Positions 11,201-22,767 of a DNA stretch of 64,000 bases are shown one piece after another. The position numbers and the translations under genes are program-made. The stretch's first letter is position 1, and the number at the start of each line of letters is the position of its first letter. The notes under the pieces were generated by a model, which did no database searches, was not told where the DNA came from, and saw only the letters and a program-made list of their open reading frames with translations. This DNA comes from Lineus longissimus. Taxonomy: Eukaryota > Nemertea > Pilidiophora > Heteronemertea > Lineidae. Location: the NCBI RefSeq assembly GCF_910592395.1, contig NC_088310.1, forward strand, positions 18,793,501 to 18,857,500, given 5' to 3'.

Positions 11201-12949
11201 GATCATCTCGCGAGACCTCAGGCAGTTTGCCTCTTCCCCTAATTGATTTTATATACGTTTCGCGCCTGATTACCCGTTTGACAGTTATAACGCCAGCTCA
11301 TTGTCGCCGTCTCTAAAACTGATTCATTATGGTAAGGAACAATTCATTGATTCGGTTTGTCATCGCGGGGTGACTTCAGCTAGCGGGCGAATCGATGATC
11401 AAGGCCGGAAGATGGTACAGGCATATCGTATCATATCATGAGACGCCAAAACCTCACATTATGCTGGTGTTGGCAGTACATCTAACTCAGGCTACATGCC
11501 TGGCAGGTCATTTCTGACGATGTTTATCATTTTTATTTCAGGAAAATAACCACACAATTGTGGGTTTTTACGCACTGAAATGTGCTTCAAATGGCCATTT
11601 TTGTCACTTGCAACATCCAAGCATTTTTGGCACACGAGTGAAGATGGTGTGAAATTGACTTAGTTTTAACCCCGAAACTAAGCAGTCTCGTTCCTGATTT
11701 GTCCTCGTGCTTATATTATGCAATGATAAGTTGCTTTCATTTGCACGACCCATACAAATGCATCACCTCGCAACCTTTTCCTTTCATCTTCTGATTATTC
11801 ACAGCCAGGGCACTGATCACAATGCGCTTTCTTCCTAACTAGCCGTCTTCATAATCAAGCAGAAACGCGTCGCTTTGTGTCTCATCATACCGCGATTAAC
11901 GCGACGACATCCGCGGATATCTCATATGTCAACAGACTTTGTGACAAAATCACATGAAATTCCTCTCTTTTCCTGCGGTGATTGGACTAAAGAAAGCAGC
12001 AAAGGGGATTAGCAAGCTTTTAATTCTTGCCATGTGTATTGCGCGACTGCGGCAATATGACCAGGGATATAAAGTGATTCATATTTGGAAGCCGGCGAGA
12101 TCTTAGCAAGACGTTGCTGATTACTTCCCCGCTTTGCTACTTCACAATAAATAAGGCATTAGCATTTGAATCATAGTTAGCTGTTATGACAATCCATGAT
12201 TCAGCCCCAGTCAGGGAACGCTCCGCGGCGACGGTTATGTCATCGCTACACCACGATGACGCACATGTTGTCTCCATGATTCGCCATCCCATCGAGGACA
12301 ATGACGCATTTTTTCAATTATACAATACAAATTTAATTTCCAGTATCGGCCTTGTATGATATTTGAAGAGAGCGTATTGGGAGTATCAGGTTTCTACAAT
12401 GACAGGATAGCATTGATGATGTCATCAGACCCAGATTCAGACTGGTATATTGGATGACGTCATAAAGTTTGACGGAAGAGTTTTCAAAAAGACTTGAGAA
12501 CAATTTCACTGTCCTTTACTCTTGTGCGTTCCCTCAATCCATCTTGTGATACAAATATTTGTGCAATTTTCCGGCCAGGCTGACCATTAAAACCAGTATG
12601 TCAAGTTTTTCTATTTTGTCCTTGTCAGTTCCGCTAAAGGTCAATTGCAGTGGATTATTCATCGCGGTTTAAGGTCACCGCATTTGTCTCCTTCTGTGAC
12701 CGTTCTTTGTTTATTTTCCGCTCCTATTCTACGCGTCAAAGATACTGAATATACCCATTTGGCAAATACGTTCTGATCAAATGGTAAAGAAAATGTCATC
12801 AACGGTTTATTCTCTTATCTGCACTCTTCAGTTTCGGCAAAGGTCAGTTCTGTAGAATATAGAATCCCCCACCCCTGGTGCCCTCCATCAGTGCGCCAGA
12901 AACAATAGCAAGTGGGCAGGAATATCCAATAGGATTTAGGAAGTGACTA
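8217..12949. other. Gene-poor stretch
   Basis: No recognised gene. The 112-codon open frame at 9095-9433 shows no family resemblance. CRE octamers are at 9445-9452 and 12455-12462, and TGASTCA words at 8361, 9431, 9588 and 10170. The GC-richer part at about 10.5-11.3 kb has loosely recurring GCTGTCAAC/GTTGTCAAC words but no gene structure I could support. Confidence 0.45.
9751..9970. repeat. Diverged tandem duplication, two units of about 110 bp
   Basis: Unit 1 runs from about 9751 to 9850 and unit 2 from about 9859 to 9970. Shared words in order are GTGCGGTT, AAACATG, TTTTCATTG, GGCGAC and TGTTGGCGGCATGCT. Between the units lies AGGAGCTCA. No coding role is seen. Confidence 0.65.
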
Positions 12950-13174
12950 CTTGGCAAGCCCGGCTTACCAAACAGCGACTTTTTCTTGTCCTGAATGGAG
13001 AGCCGAACTCATTAATATTAAAGCAAAGTCTCCAGCTCGCCAAACAGGGTAGATTTTTTACCTGTTTGGCAAGCCCGGCTGGCCGAACAGGGTGGCTTTT
13101 TACTGCTGTTTGGCAAGCGGCTCTCCAAACAGGACAAAAAAAGATGCCTGTTCGGCGAGCGGCTTGCCAAATAG
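12950..13174. repeat. Cluster of GTTTGGCAAGC palindromes
   Basis: Four palindromes and one half copy of a unit built from CTGTTTGGCAAGC facing its inverse GCTTGCCAAACAG occur at 12950-12975, 13035-13047 (half), 13061-13091, 13106-13132 and 13147-13174. T- or A-rich spacers separate them. A transcript would form a chain of short hairpins. The 80-codon open frame across them is a by-product. The family was not identified; it is likely a nested or amplified foldback element. Confidence 0.7.
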
Positions 13175-16100
13175 ACCCAGCCTAGGATTTAACAAAGTAC
13201 CCTTCTCTGTAATACACTCAATGAAACATGACTCAAGCTGACGTCGATATGATATACTATGTACTATCTGAAGTGATTGAACTTTTATATGATATTGATA
13301 GCATGGGTGGCTTACACTCTTACTATGACATGTATGATTCAGTTGCAAAAGCAGGAACGGTCATTTGGATGGCATTTGGCTAAAATGCCAAGATGGCTAC
13401 CGAAAACTATGCATGTATTAAGGAGATATCTTGTTCCAAAACTTTCCTCCACGGACGTCATAGACATAAGTGGGAGCAAAATTTGGATTTCAAAGTTTTA
13501 TCTAAAATTCCATTATGGCTAGGTGTCATCAGGGTTTTTTTTATGTCAGAGAGCTCATGCTTTCAGAGTGAGTGTTTTCCTTCAAAAGGTTAACTATCTC
13601 GTTCCTTTCATATCAACAGAAGATTCAGTTAGGGGGAAGTTGTATTATTTCCACAGGTCGTCTCAAAGATTCATATTTCGGCGAATGGACGATCAGCTGC
13701 AAAAAACTCGGGCGTTTCAGCTGCTTATTTGGCCTTGTCAGAATCGTGCAATCCGCCCAAATCTTGGATTAATTCATCACACAATCCGCTTCTCTTTCAG
13801 AACGTGACCATTCACTGATCTGATGGAGATAGCATGCATCATGCTAACCCGCAATGAGCCAAAGAAAACAACTGAGATAGATTGTTAAACGATAAAAACC
13901 TTAGTCCAACATGATGACGAATAAAAAGGCCATGAACGGTTGGAGTGCAGTCTTATTTAGCAGCGAACTCACTGCTAGGATGAAAGAAAACACCCATCTT
14001 ATAAAATTATAGCTCAGTTAGTTTCTACTTGTTTATTTATTCCGGTTAGTCATGGCGGTTTGAGGCTTTGGTTCTGGCGTGTCTCGGCGTGCGATCTGAT
14101 GTCAGAAGCCCGGTGAACTCTCCTCGGGGAGCTAAGGATGAGATTCATTGAGATAATCGCACTCAAGATCAGCGCCAATACTGCGGCAAGCTGTCAACGA
14201 GAAAACTCCAGTTTATTATGAATCATGTCAGTCGCCTTGAGGATTGTTCCACGCGAAAGAAACGCGTGAATTGAGCGGAAAAATGGCGCGGTAATCATGA
14301 CAATTATCACGTGATACTTCCGAGATTGACCCGTGACTTGTCAGCCTTGTTTCGGTTGACAGGCCCGCCCGGAGGAAAGACGCTGATATCGTTCTGGCAA
14401 TCAGCGGCAAGATTGCTGAAGTTGTCACTGAGTTGAGACATGCCACCGCATTGACCCCCAACATTCAATCGCAACTGCTTCGAGTCATCGACTAATCAAA
14501 CTCGAACTGAGCTGGCTTTTTGACAGGATTCAGAGGTTAAAAAGAGTTTCATCACGTCAGTCACGCGACGTATTCTGACTGTTTTCTTGATTTGGTTAAG
14601 GAATATTGGTTTCGTAAAGAAGAAGAATAAGCTTTATTCTTGCGCTTTTGACATCTTCAATCGACAGGTCAGGGTTTGTGATATTGGAAAGTGCCGGGTA
14701 GTCACTTGCATAAGTATTTCTTCCATGCTTGTTTGCTGGGATAAGCGAATTGCATTGAACACTGCGCAAACGCCTTGAATTTCGTTCCTTCTCTTCTTAA
14801 CATGTTTTGAAAATCTAGCTCTTTACCGCATCACTACCATGACTATTTTCTGCACTCGGCAACGGTGGATAGGGACAAATGATACCGCTACGAAATACAT
14901 ATTAATTCTTTCAATTGAGGCTTAATTTTGAGAGTCGAAAAATCTTTTGGTTCTTGAGTAAACTTTATGAAAAGAGACAGACCCAATGACCAGTTACGAC
15001 TTATAGCAAAGTATCGCATTGGTCAACTTTCGCACGTACGGCCACCGCAAAACAACGATAAAATCCAAAGTAATCGATCAAAGCGGCCCGGGACTTTTAT
15101 TTATCTGCAAACATTCACCTCCCAGCTCGTGATTGTCAATTTAGAATTCATTTTCCTCTCCATAATGACAAGCTGACCGATCGATGGCGTATCATAGCTT
15201 CATTTCTTCCGCTTGCTTAGCGCGCAAACCCTCATTCATTACGATGATTACTTATTGAGTTATTTCCTATTCAACATATTCCTGTTCTGACACCGCGCGC
15301 TTTCTTCAACCGCCGCAATCTCATGGCGGAGAATAATGGTCCACAATGGAGTATTATTGTTGGGTATCGGTAGTGATATTGATAACACTGGCAATAGAAA
15401 CAGCTGCCAGTGTTGCGCACTTGACAGGCACGATCCATTTAATGAAATCTCTGGGCGAAATGGATGGACAATTTCCGATGAAGTAACACAAAGCAACTTT
15501 TCAAAGATGGTAAGAAGTCACGTGATGATCATTTGACCAATGAGGTGACGTTATTTCAGGTTGTCGATTTCCTGAAGAAGAAGGTGTGATTGGTTTAGTA
15601 GGTGCAGGTGTAAACGGAAATGTAGTCCCAGAGAGAATATCCTCACAAAACTAAATAGTCTGCTGTACCCAAAGGTTTAGTTTTGTCATTTAGAGTGAAA
15701 GTAACTTTGCCAATCCGAGTTTTTTCATTATGAAAGCCATAACAAAATGTGCTCGATACATTTATTTTAACCAATGATATACTGCGACAGCACTTTCCGG
15801 TATACCTGGCCTCATGTTTTGCCTCATATCCCGGCTTCATACAATCTGACTGGTTTCCGGTCCGGCCCTGAATATCAGCCTCAGACGATTGTCCTGTTGG
15901 CAACCTGGGGTTGATGTTAGTTTTTTTTGTAAATTTAACACCGGGGAATAAAAGTTGGCTCAGTTTTTATAGAGTAACCACAGCAAAATGGCCGACATTA
16001 ATGGCAGGTCCGCAATTATTGGCATTGCCATGCGTGATGTCAAATATTTATGGAAAACAAACAATTGCCTCCATTATATGGAGGAAATAGAACCATGGAA

Positions 16101-16796
16101 GTCGTGAAGTGACTCATTCCTGTTTAAATTAGTCAAAGATATATAACAAATTTATCGCAAATATCCCAACGGTTGGTAGGCTGCTCTACCATGAGAGAAA
16201 CAAAGATTGGATCGACGGAACACAGGAGCGTTGTCCGATTCTTGTTTGCGGGGAAATAGAATTTATGCCATCAAATGTTTATGTACTGAATCATTTTCTG
16301 TTTACATTTTGCGAAGCAGATGTAGTCTGATGTTATATCAACATGGTATGATTTGTAATGCTTCGATGATCTGCTGTGGACATCATACAATGTAATGACG
16401 TAGGCTAGGTCCGCAGCAATTTTCACCCACATAAACCTCGTTCCAGAGTGCTTTGTTTCCATTTCGTACACACACGTATACATTGCAATATGGGTTATTT
16501 GTTTAAAGGATGCGAGGTTTTAGCGTCACCCGCATCCTCACCATCACTAACCGCCAACACTTCTTGGTGGCCAGCATCACTCTCACAGGATGTCTGATTA
16601 TGATCTATGATTCAGCGATAATTAAGTATGTTTTGTTATAAAACTCACGAATACAATAGATAATGATGGCTGTTCTAATACAGACAACTAATAGTACATC
16701 ATATATACATATCTGAGTCATAAAAATTACGCATGTGGGTCTGCGGAATATTCGTAAATTGGTATACCTCTAAGGTATTACAGGCTATTACAGGAT
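13175..16796. other. Gene-poor stretch
   Basis: Several open frames of 60-95 codons occur at 13.2-13.8 kb and around 15.3 kb. None resembles a known family or has supporting splice structure. TGASTCA words are at 16110 and 16714. Confidence 0.4.
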
Positions 16797-16990
16797 GGTC
16801 ATCCCGGTGTAATGTTTTTGAGTATTTCTGTTTTTGAGTGTTTCCCCTCATTGTTTGGGAACGCTCAAAAATAGATTGACAAGTTTTTCTGTGTATCCCC
16901 CCTATTGAAAAGTCGTGGTCTCTCTAGCTGCCTATTGTTTGGAAACACTGACACATGGGAAACAACCACAGATGTTACACCGGGATTACC
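16797..16990. mobile_element. Short foldback element with ATCCCGGTGTAA ends
   Basis: The left terminus GGTCATCCCGGTGTAA (16797-16812) matches the reverse complement of 16975-16990 (GGTAATCCCGGTGTAA) with one mismatch. The interior includes a further near-palindrome, TTTTTGAGTGTTTCCC with GGGAACGCTCAAAAA. Length is 194 bp. I could not identify a convincing target duplication. Confidence 0.5.
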
Positions 16991-17387
16991 TACATACATA
17001 TATGGGCAGACATATGTCTGCTGAAAAACTTGCCAGTAATTGCTAGATTTTATTTGAGAACATATTGTTATAATGCTTAGTATTCAAATTTGATTTTTGC
17101 AACAGCGATGGTCCGTTTACATATTATATGGTACTACACTTGACCAACTACGTGTATATATCACATCCTGAACTTCATGGTCTTATCTTAAATCCTAATA
17201 AGATACGAAAAACCTTCAGTTGGTGATCAAAATGCCTACATAATGGCTGAGCGTCAGTTATTCAAGTAGGCATGTATCCTCAGGGGAATGGTTCCATGAC
17301 TATAAGTCAGAACTCGTATAGTCAGGCAGAATTTTAACAATATTGTCGATAACGTACAATGACCAAATTATTCTCATTACATTAAAC

Positions 17388-17685
17388 TGTAGCTGAAAGG
17401 GTGGATGTCGTCCTGGGTGCCGACAAATGGTACCCAGGTTCGAGATCGACTGGACAATTATCTGTTCTTTTTATTTCGCGCACTGCTAATGCCGCAAGTA
17501 CCACGGCGCGAGATAAAACGAGATTGCAAGAAACGTCCTCGTCCCTAAGATCCGTAAGCCAGGCAAAAAGAAGCTGGGTGCTGTTTGTCTAGCGTAATGG
17601 CACCCAGGGTGCTTATTGTCCAGTCGATCTCGAACCTGGGTACCATTTGTCGGCACCCAGGACGACATCCACCCTTTCAGCTACA
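17388..17685. mobile_element. 298-bp MITE with perfect 71-bp terminal inverted repeats
   Basis: Bases 17388-17458 and 17615-17685 are exact reverse complements over 71 nt, from TGTAGCTGAAAGGG inward. A unique centre of 156 bp separates them. The outermost TGTA/TACA allows a TA target duplication, which would fit Tc1/mariner-type transposition. No transposase is encoded. Perfect arm identity means recent insertion or gene conversion. Open frames on both strands across it are shadows of the inverted repeats. Confidence 0.85.
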
Positions 17686-18567
17686 CTGTGCATTACAAAT
17701 GTGTAATGTAATTGTAATGAATGATTTCTGTAATTTTAATCACTCGTTTTGATCACCCAAGCTTCATCAATTTCAAGAAGATAAGCATAATATTGGTATA
17801 GATAAGTGATGCTGTCATCTAATGTGCTGATTAATGAATTACCAAGACAGCGTGAAGTCATCATTTCGGCCAATGAGACAGGAGTCCACCACTTCAAGGT
17901 TGTGAGCAAGACTTCCTACAGAATATCTGATAAAACCTTGACATTATATCCATAACAATATTACAAAGTGACAGACCGTTACTCTTGACATTTTATTAGG
18001 CAACTTGGCGAGCGTTTTAACAAATGGTTGATGGTGATGTCACTTTGAAGTGGGTTATTCTAACATCTGAAGTAGACTAAACCAGGCTTCATCGGGTGCT
18101 GCGCTGACTCACTATGACGAATGTTCGCTGGTTGCTGAGAGAATGCCAGTGCCGCTCCATCAAGGTTCCTCTAATTCAAACTTACACTCGTACTAATGGG
18201 ATAAGACAGACTAAGGTCCTCAATGGGCGCTGGATGAGCCACTGATGACCCCCGAGAGACGCGAGGAATGTCCACGCGGGGTACTAGACAAGGAGAGAGA
18301 TAAATGTTTGGTCAGCGGATCGACGAATTATGCCTAGTCAAACAATTATTTCGATATGACCATGGTCATGATGTCATATTGGACACTTAAGAGTTGTTGA
18401 TAAGTTACTCATATATCAGTGCTATAGTCCGTGTATGCCAACATGGCCTCGATCTATTGGCAGGGTCCGGGACGCGGGATGGAAGATTTTAGTCCTTTTC
18501 ATGAGTGGTTCGCAAAGCAAAAAAAGTCACGGAAAGTCTGACAGTGTTTTACTTCAGGTTTTAACGG
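17686..18567. other. Non-coding spacer
   Basis: No gene or clear repeat seen between the foldback element and the minisatellite. A TGACTCA word occurs at 18105. Confidence 0.45.
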
Positions 18568-19348
18568 AGGGATAAAAGCAGTTCACCACATCAGTTAAGA
18601 CTTTAGAACAGAGGGGTATAGGCAGTTCACCACATCAGTTCAGACATTAGAACAGAGTGGTACAGGCAGTTCAGCACATCAGTTCAGACTTTAGAGGGGT
18701 ACAGGCAGTTCAGCACATCAGTTCAGACATTAGAACAGAGTGGTACAGGCAGTTCAGCACATCAGTTCAGACTTTAGAGGGGTACAGGCAGTTCACCACA
18801 TCAGTTCAGACTTTAGAGGGGTACAGGCAGTTCACCACATCAGTTCAGACATTAGAACAGAGGGGTACAGGCAGTTCAGCACATCAGTTCAGACATTAGA
18901 ACAGAGGGTGACAGGCAGTTCAGCACATCAGTTCAGACTTTAGAGGGGTACAGGCAGTTCACCACATCAGTTCAGACTTTAGAGGGGTACAGGCAGTTCA
19001 CCACATCAGTTCAGACATTAGAACAGAGGGGTATAGGCAGTTCACCACATCAGTTCAGACTTTAGAGGGGTACAGGCAGTTCACCACATCAGTTCAGACA
19101 TTAGAACAGAGGGTTACAGGCAGTTCAGCACATCAGTTCAGACTTTAGAGGGATACAAGCAGTTCACCACATCAGTTCAGACATTAGAGGGGTACAGGCA
19201 GTTCACCACATCAGTTCAGACTTTAGAGGGTACAGGCAGTTCAGCACATCAGTTCAGACATTAGAACAGAGGGGTACAGGCATTTCACCACATCAGTTCA
19301 GACATTAGAACAGAGGGGTACAGGCATTTCACCACATCAGTTTAGACA
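18568..19348. repeat. Minisatellite of about 19 units, two alternating lengths
   Basis: The core unit is GGTACAGGCAGTTCACCACA followed by TCAGTTCAGAC. Units end either in TTTAGAGG (short, about 38 bp) or ATTAGAACAGAGG (long, about 43 bp). Short and long units are interspersed in a higher-order pattern. Internal variants are ACCAC/AGCAC, TACAGG/TATAGG and CAGTTC/CATTTC. Open frames inside repeat VQAVQHISSD-like peptides and are a by-product of the repeat, not a gene. Spacers are absent, so this is not a CRISPR array. Confidence 0.9.
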
Positions 19349-20231
19349 GGTTCAACCTATCGGTGAGATAATAATTAAATGCTGGCCTGGTACATTTAAA
19401 CAATTGGTCGATATTGTCTATCCAGGGTCCTAAAATGTCCAGACATTGTCACGTAATATCACGAAGCTATCTTCGCATTTTTCGTAACATGATGGAGATT
19501 TAGTCAAAAGTTACAGCACGAGTCCAAAACGGTTATATATTTCTTGTCATAACCTAAGATCTCTGTTCACAATCAGCGGTGAAATTACAGACAAACATAC
19601 GTATCGACGTCGCAATAACATGTTATTGCCACAGTGTTACATAACAATTTCTGATGACGTAAAGCACATACTAGTGATAATTGCGGATCGGAATGAGTCA
19701 TCAATCCGTTTATATCGTGGTGGTTTGCAATGTGAGGGAATAAATTATTTGATATCCCTTCTCGGCCATTCTACAGGTTCTATAGATTTTAGCCATTTGA
19801 ACTATGGAAACTGGATATACATGTATTAGTAAGCGGATTTGTGGTTCCCCTTGCAACGTACATGAACAGCATAGTGTTGCATGTCCATCCATGTGACGCA
19901 GTGCACTGCTTGTTAAAAAATCTCAGTTTTGCATATTTTGCTGAACCTCCGCTTGCTATTTGACTTGTGGAGTATTCGGTGAAGGTATAACTTTGGGTAA
20001 TGACAGAATTGTATATTCTGTCAAAGGGATGCAAAAGAAAACCATTATGTGTATCTTAATCTGAAACTCGTAGTTAAATGCAAGTACATCGGTTATTTAT
20101 TCATGATTGTACCAACGTCTATTTGTGATCTCTTGGCGGCAACTAACATGACTAACCTTCCCTTCAAGGGCATCATCGTGATCATGTCAAGGCTAAATTG
20201 TTAGCACGGAAGAACAAGCCATTACAATTAC
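19349..20231. other. Non-coding spacer
   Basis: No gene recognised. A TGAGTCA word lies at 19694. Short open frames on both strands have no recognisable content. Confidence 0.4.
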
Positions 20232-20402
20232 CCATAGATTAGCAATAAAGCCTGGAAAACCTTAAAGGCATTAGTGAGAAATCCGCGATTCCATCAGGTC
20301 AATCCCGACCGAACAATCTCTCCTTCATGTCGCACCTTAGTGAGCGATTACTCCCCGGTCAGAATCACACTTGAGCCAATAGGATCTGATAATTTGTCAC
20401 CG
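20232..20402. repeat. Dispersed repeat, copy B (partner at 1335)
   Basis: This is the colinear diverged copy of the 1335-1534 repeat, sharing CATAGATTA, CAATAAAGCC, TGAGAAATC, GATTCCATC, CAATCTCTCC, CCCCGGTCAGAA and TTGAGCCAATA. It is slightly shorter through internal deletions. Confidence 0.6.
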
Positions 20403-20428
20403 TAAGCTACAGGCGTCCAAGCGGAGAG

Positions 20429-22767
20429 ATGCCCGGCCGCATCATGGTCAGTTAGGGTAATGGCTGGTGTTGATTCACCAACCATCCCAGGGGGGCTCGT
20501 GCTGCCATGATAAATCAAGGACCGTGAAGATCACATCAGATAATATGCAGAAAATGCATGGCCCTTTTGGTCAGCAGTCATGTTTCCCCATTTCTTGCCG
20601 CTGATCGCAGCATGCATGTACATGTACTTCGATATTGAAGCTTACTTGCAATTGGGACTTATTATATAATACAAACACAGTACGTTTTACTAGGACCTAT
20701 ATATACCTCACATCATATCTTGATCCTTAGGTTTTGTCTGGACTCCACTACGCCGACCCGCACACGGGGAGGCTACGGACGGCGTACCTCTACGAATTCA
20801 GAAGGACATCTTGTGAAGGTAATAATGTATAACGGTACCTTCCCATTAGCTCATTTCTTATATCCAGATCACTGACACCGAAATGTACAAATGCAACCGA
20901 AGTTTGCTCGATAAAATTGAAAGTAAGTGACCTTTTCAGTGTCTATCTCAAAGGTGGCGTCATCATATAGTGATCTCACGACTCTTTATCAATTGGTCAA
21001 GTCTGTGGACTCGGGCTAAATGAACCAAACATGGTTATTCTCAGAGGTGGTGTCAAGAACAGCCCCGTACATATCACGACCCAGTATCACGTCGCCTCCA
21101 CGGGCTGGTGTGAAATGAACTGGACACATGATAATGGTGCATTTCATGATTCAGTATCAAAACGGTCATCTCGTGCACATCACTCCGAGGGGAAATGAAC
21201 TCGACATGGCCATTTTCGCCGTGATATCAAGATAAATAGCTCTTCTCACGCCAGGCCAGTGGTCAGCAGTTTGCACGAAGGGACGTGGCAGGGAAATCGA
21301 ATCACCGATAGATTGTTAGGGATTGGTCAAGGCGTGCCATCATCTCGCGCAGCCGGCCCAGGGTAAACAGAAGGTAATTGCAAAATAATAGAATGTTTCT
21401 GCAAGGTAAACTGAGGTATTGACGCGATATTTTGCTGGACACTTGAGTTATGTATGGTCTGGGGATGTTGCGGTGTTGTGGCAGTCACGGCATTTGCAAC
21501 TCTACACTTTCTCCGTTGGCCGCCGAGTTTTAGCTGTGAAATAACTGAAGCGCGAACGTGTCCACATCAGAAAGAGCAACTTACCAAATATTGCAATGAT
21601 CTCGAACTTCTAGATAGCACCGCGTCTCGTCGTAGTTTTCAAAACTAAGATTACCCTCGCTATTGTCCTGAAAGGATTTTCTCCGCCGCAATTTCAGGGG
21701 GATGGGCCCATCAACCGCTTGCAGCAAATGACAGCGAAGATTACAACGACGTAGAGGTAATTACTACTGTGTTGAGGTTATAAGGGGAGCTGCAGCTCCT
21801 CGATCTCAACACGTGCTCCATGGTTTACGGCAAGAACAAATAGATTGCTTACTCGCTATAGCAAGGTTCTTTAATCTATCAAGACGCTGACAATCCCATT
21901 AAAACTTTTTCTGAAAATTGCGTTAATGTGATGACTTGGTTGCATTAACATTCTTTTATACTCTTTTCTGATTCTAAAGCACTGGATGGTTGCTTAGAAT
22001 TTGAAAGTTCAATGCCGGAGAACCTTGGAGCGTGCTATGCTTTTGCTCCTTGTTGGTTGTGTCTGTCGCAGTAACATCCAAATGAAACCCGTGATTTTGA
22101 GCCGTTTTATCATGTAAGATCTAAGTGGAGAAAAGATTATCCCCTTTATTCATTTGGAAAGCACCGTTTTTTTCGTCTCTGAAGATGACATCATCAGGTG
22201 ACCAAGCAATAAGTCATTAAGAGTGATGACAAAATGGAGACGACTTTAGCTTGTACTGTGTTTTTCTTAGATTGTCGCGTTTCAACAACAACGTGTTCTT
22301 CAATTGTGTTACCAATCTTGCCATTTCTTTTAGTGTTAGTAGCAGCAAATTGAGTCACCAGAACGGAATGAAAACCATTCTACCTTAACTTTCTTTTGCT
22401 TGAAGAATATAAAAACTAACGTTTAAGAAACTGGGAACTTTTTTCAATTTTGATCAGTTTATTACCCAAGTGAGTAACGCTTCGTCATCACCGCTAACCA
22501 TTCACCATTTGAACCTGTTCGATACCTCCCCTCGAACCTGTTAATCAGTGAGTCCCGTATGATTCGTGTTCTCGCACTTTAGTTGAGTCCATAAGAAACC
22601 CGCTGACAGTTACGCTGACAATAACGACCTCCTCATATTGATTTGCTTTCTATTAGCAGGAGACTTCTCATAATGACCAACCACTCCAAACAGAACCACA
22701 AATTTCACTTCAAGAAAAACACTACATTATCATGAAAAATTACTCCAATTGCATTAAATGGGCATAG
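20429..22767 (+). CDS. Possible unassigned small gene with phase-compatible exons
   Basis: Three candidate exons join without a frame break: 20731-20818 (after CCTTAG, before GTAATA), 21698-21756 (after AATTTCAG, before GTAATT) and 22660-22767 (after TATTAGCAG, ending in TAG). The first is GC-rich for this region. The joined frame includes SGLHYADPHTGRLR, then WAHQPLAANDSEDYNDVE, then a 35-residue tail ending CIKWA. A short first exon with an ATG at 20429 and donor GTCAGT at 20447 would also be in phase, which gives about 90 residues. AATAAA words lie around 23.14-23.19 kb. I do not recognise the protein. Each splice site is plausible but not decisive, and the chain could be chance. Confidence 0.22.

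Noticed and set aside
18568-19348. Regular repeats resembling a CRISPR array
   Set aside because: Units are contiguous with no unique spacers, and the surrounding DNA is eukaryotic. It is a minisatellite.
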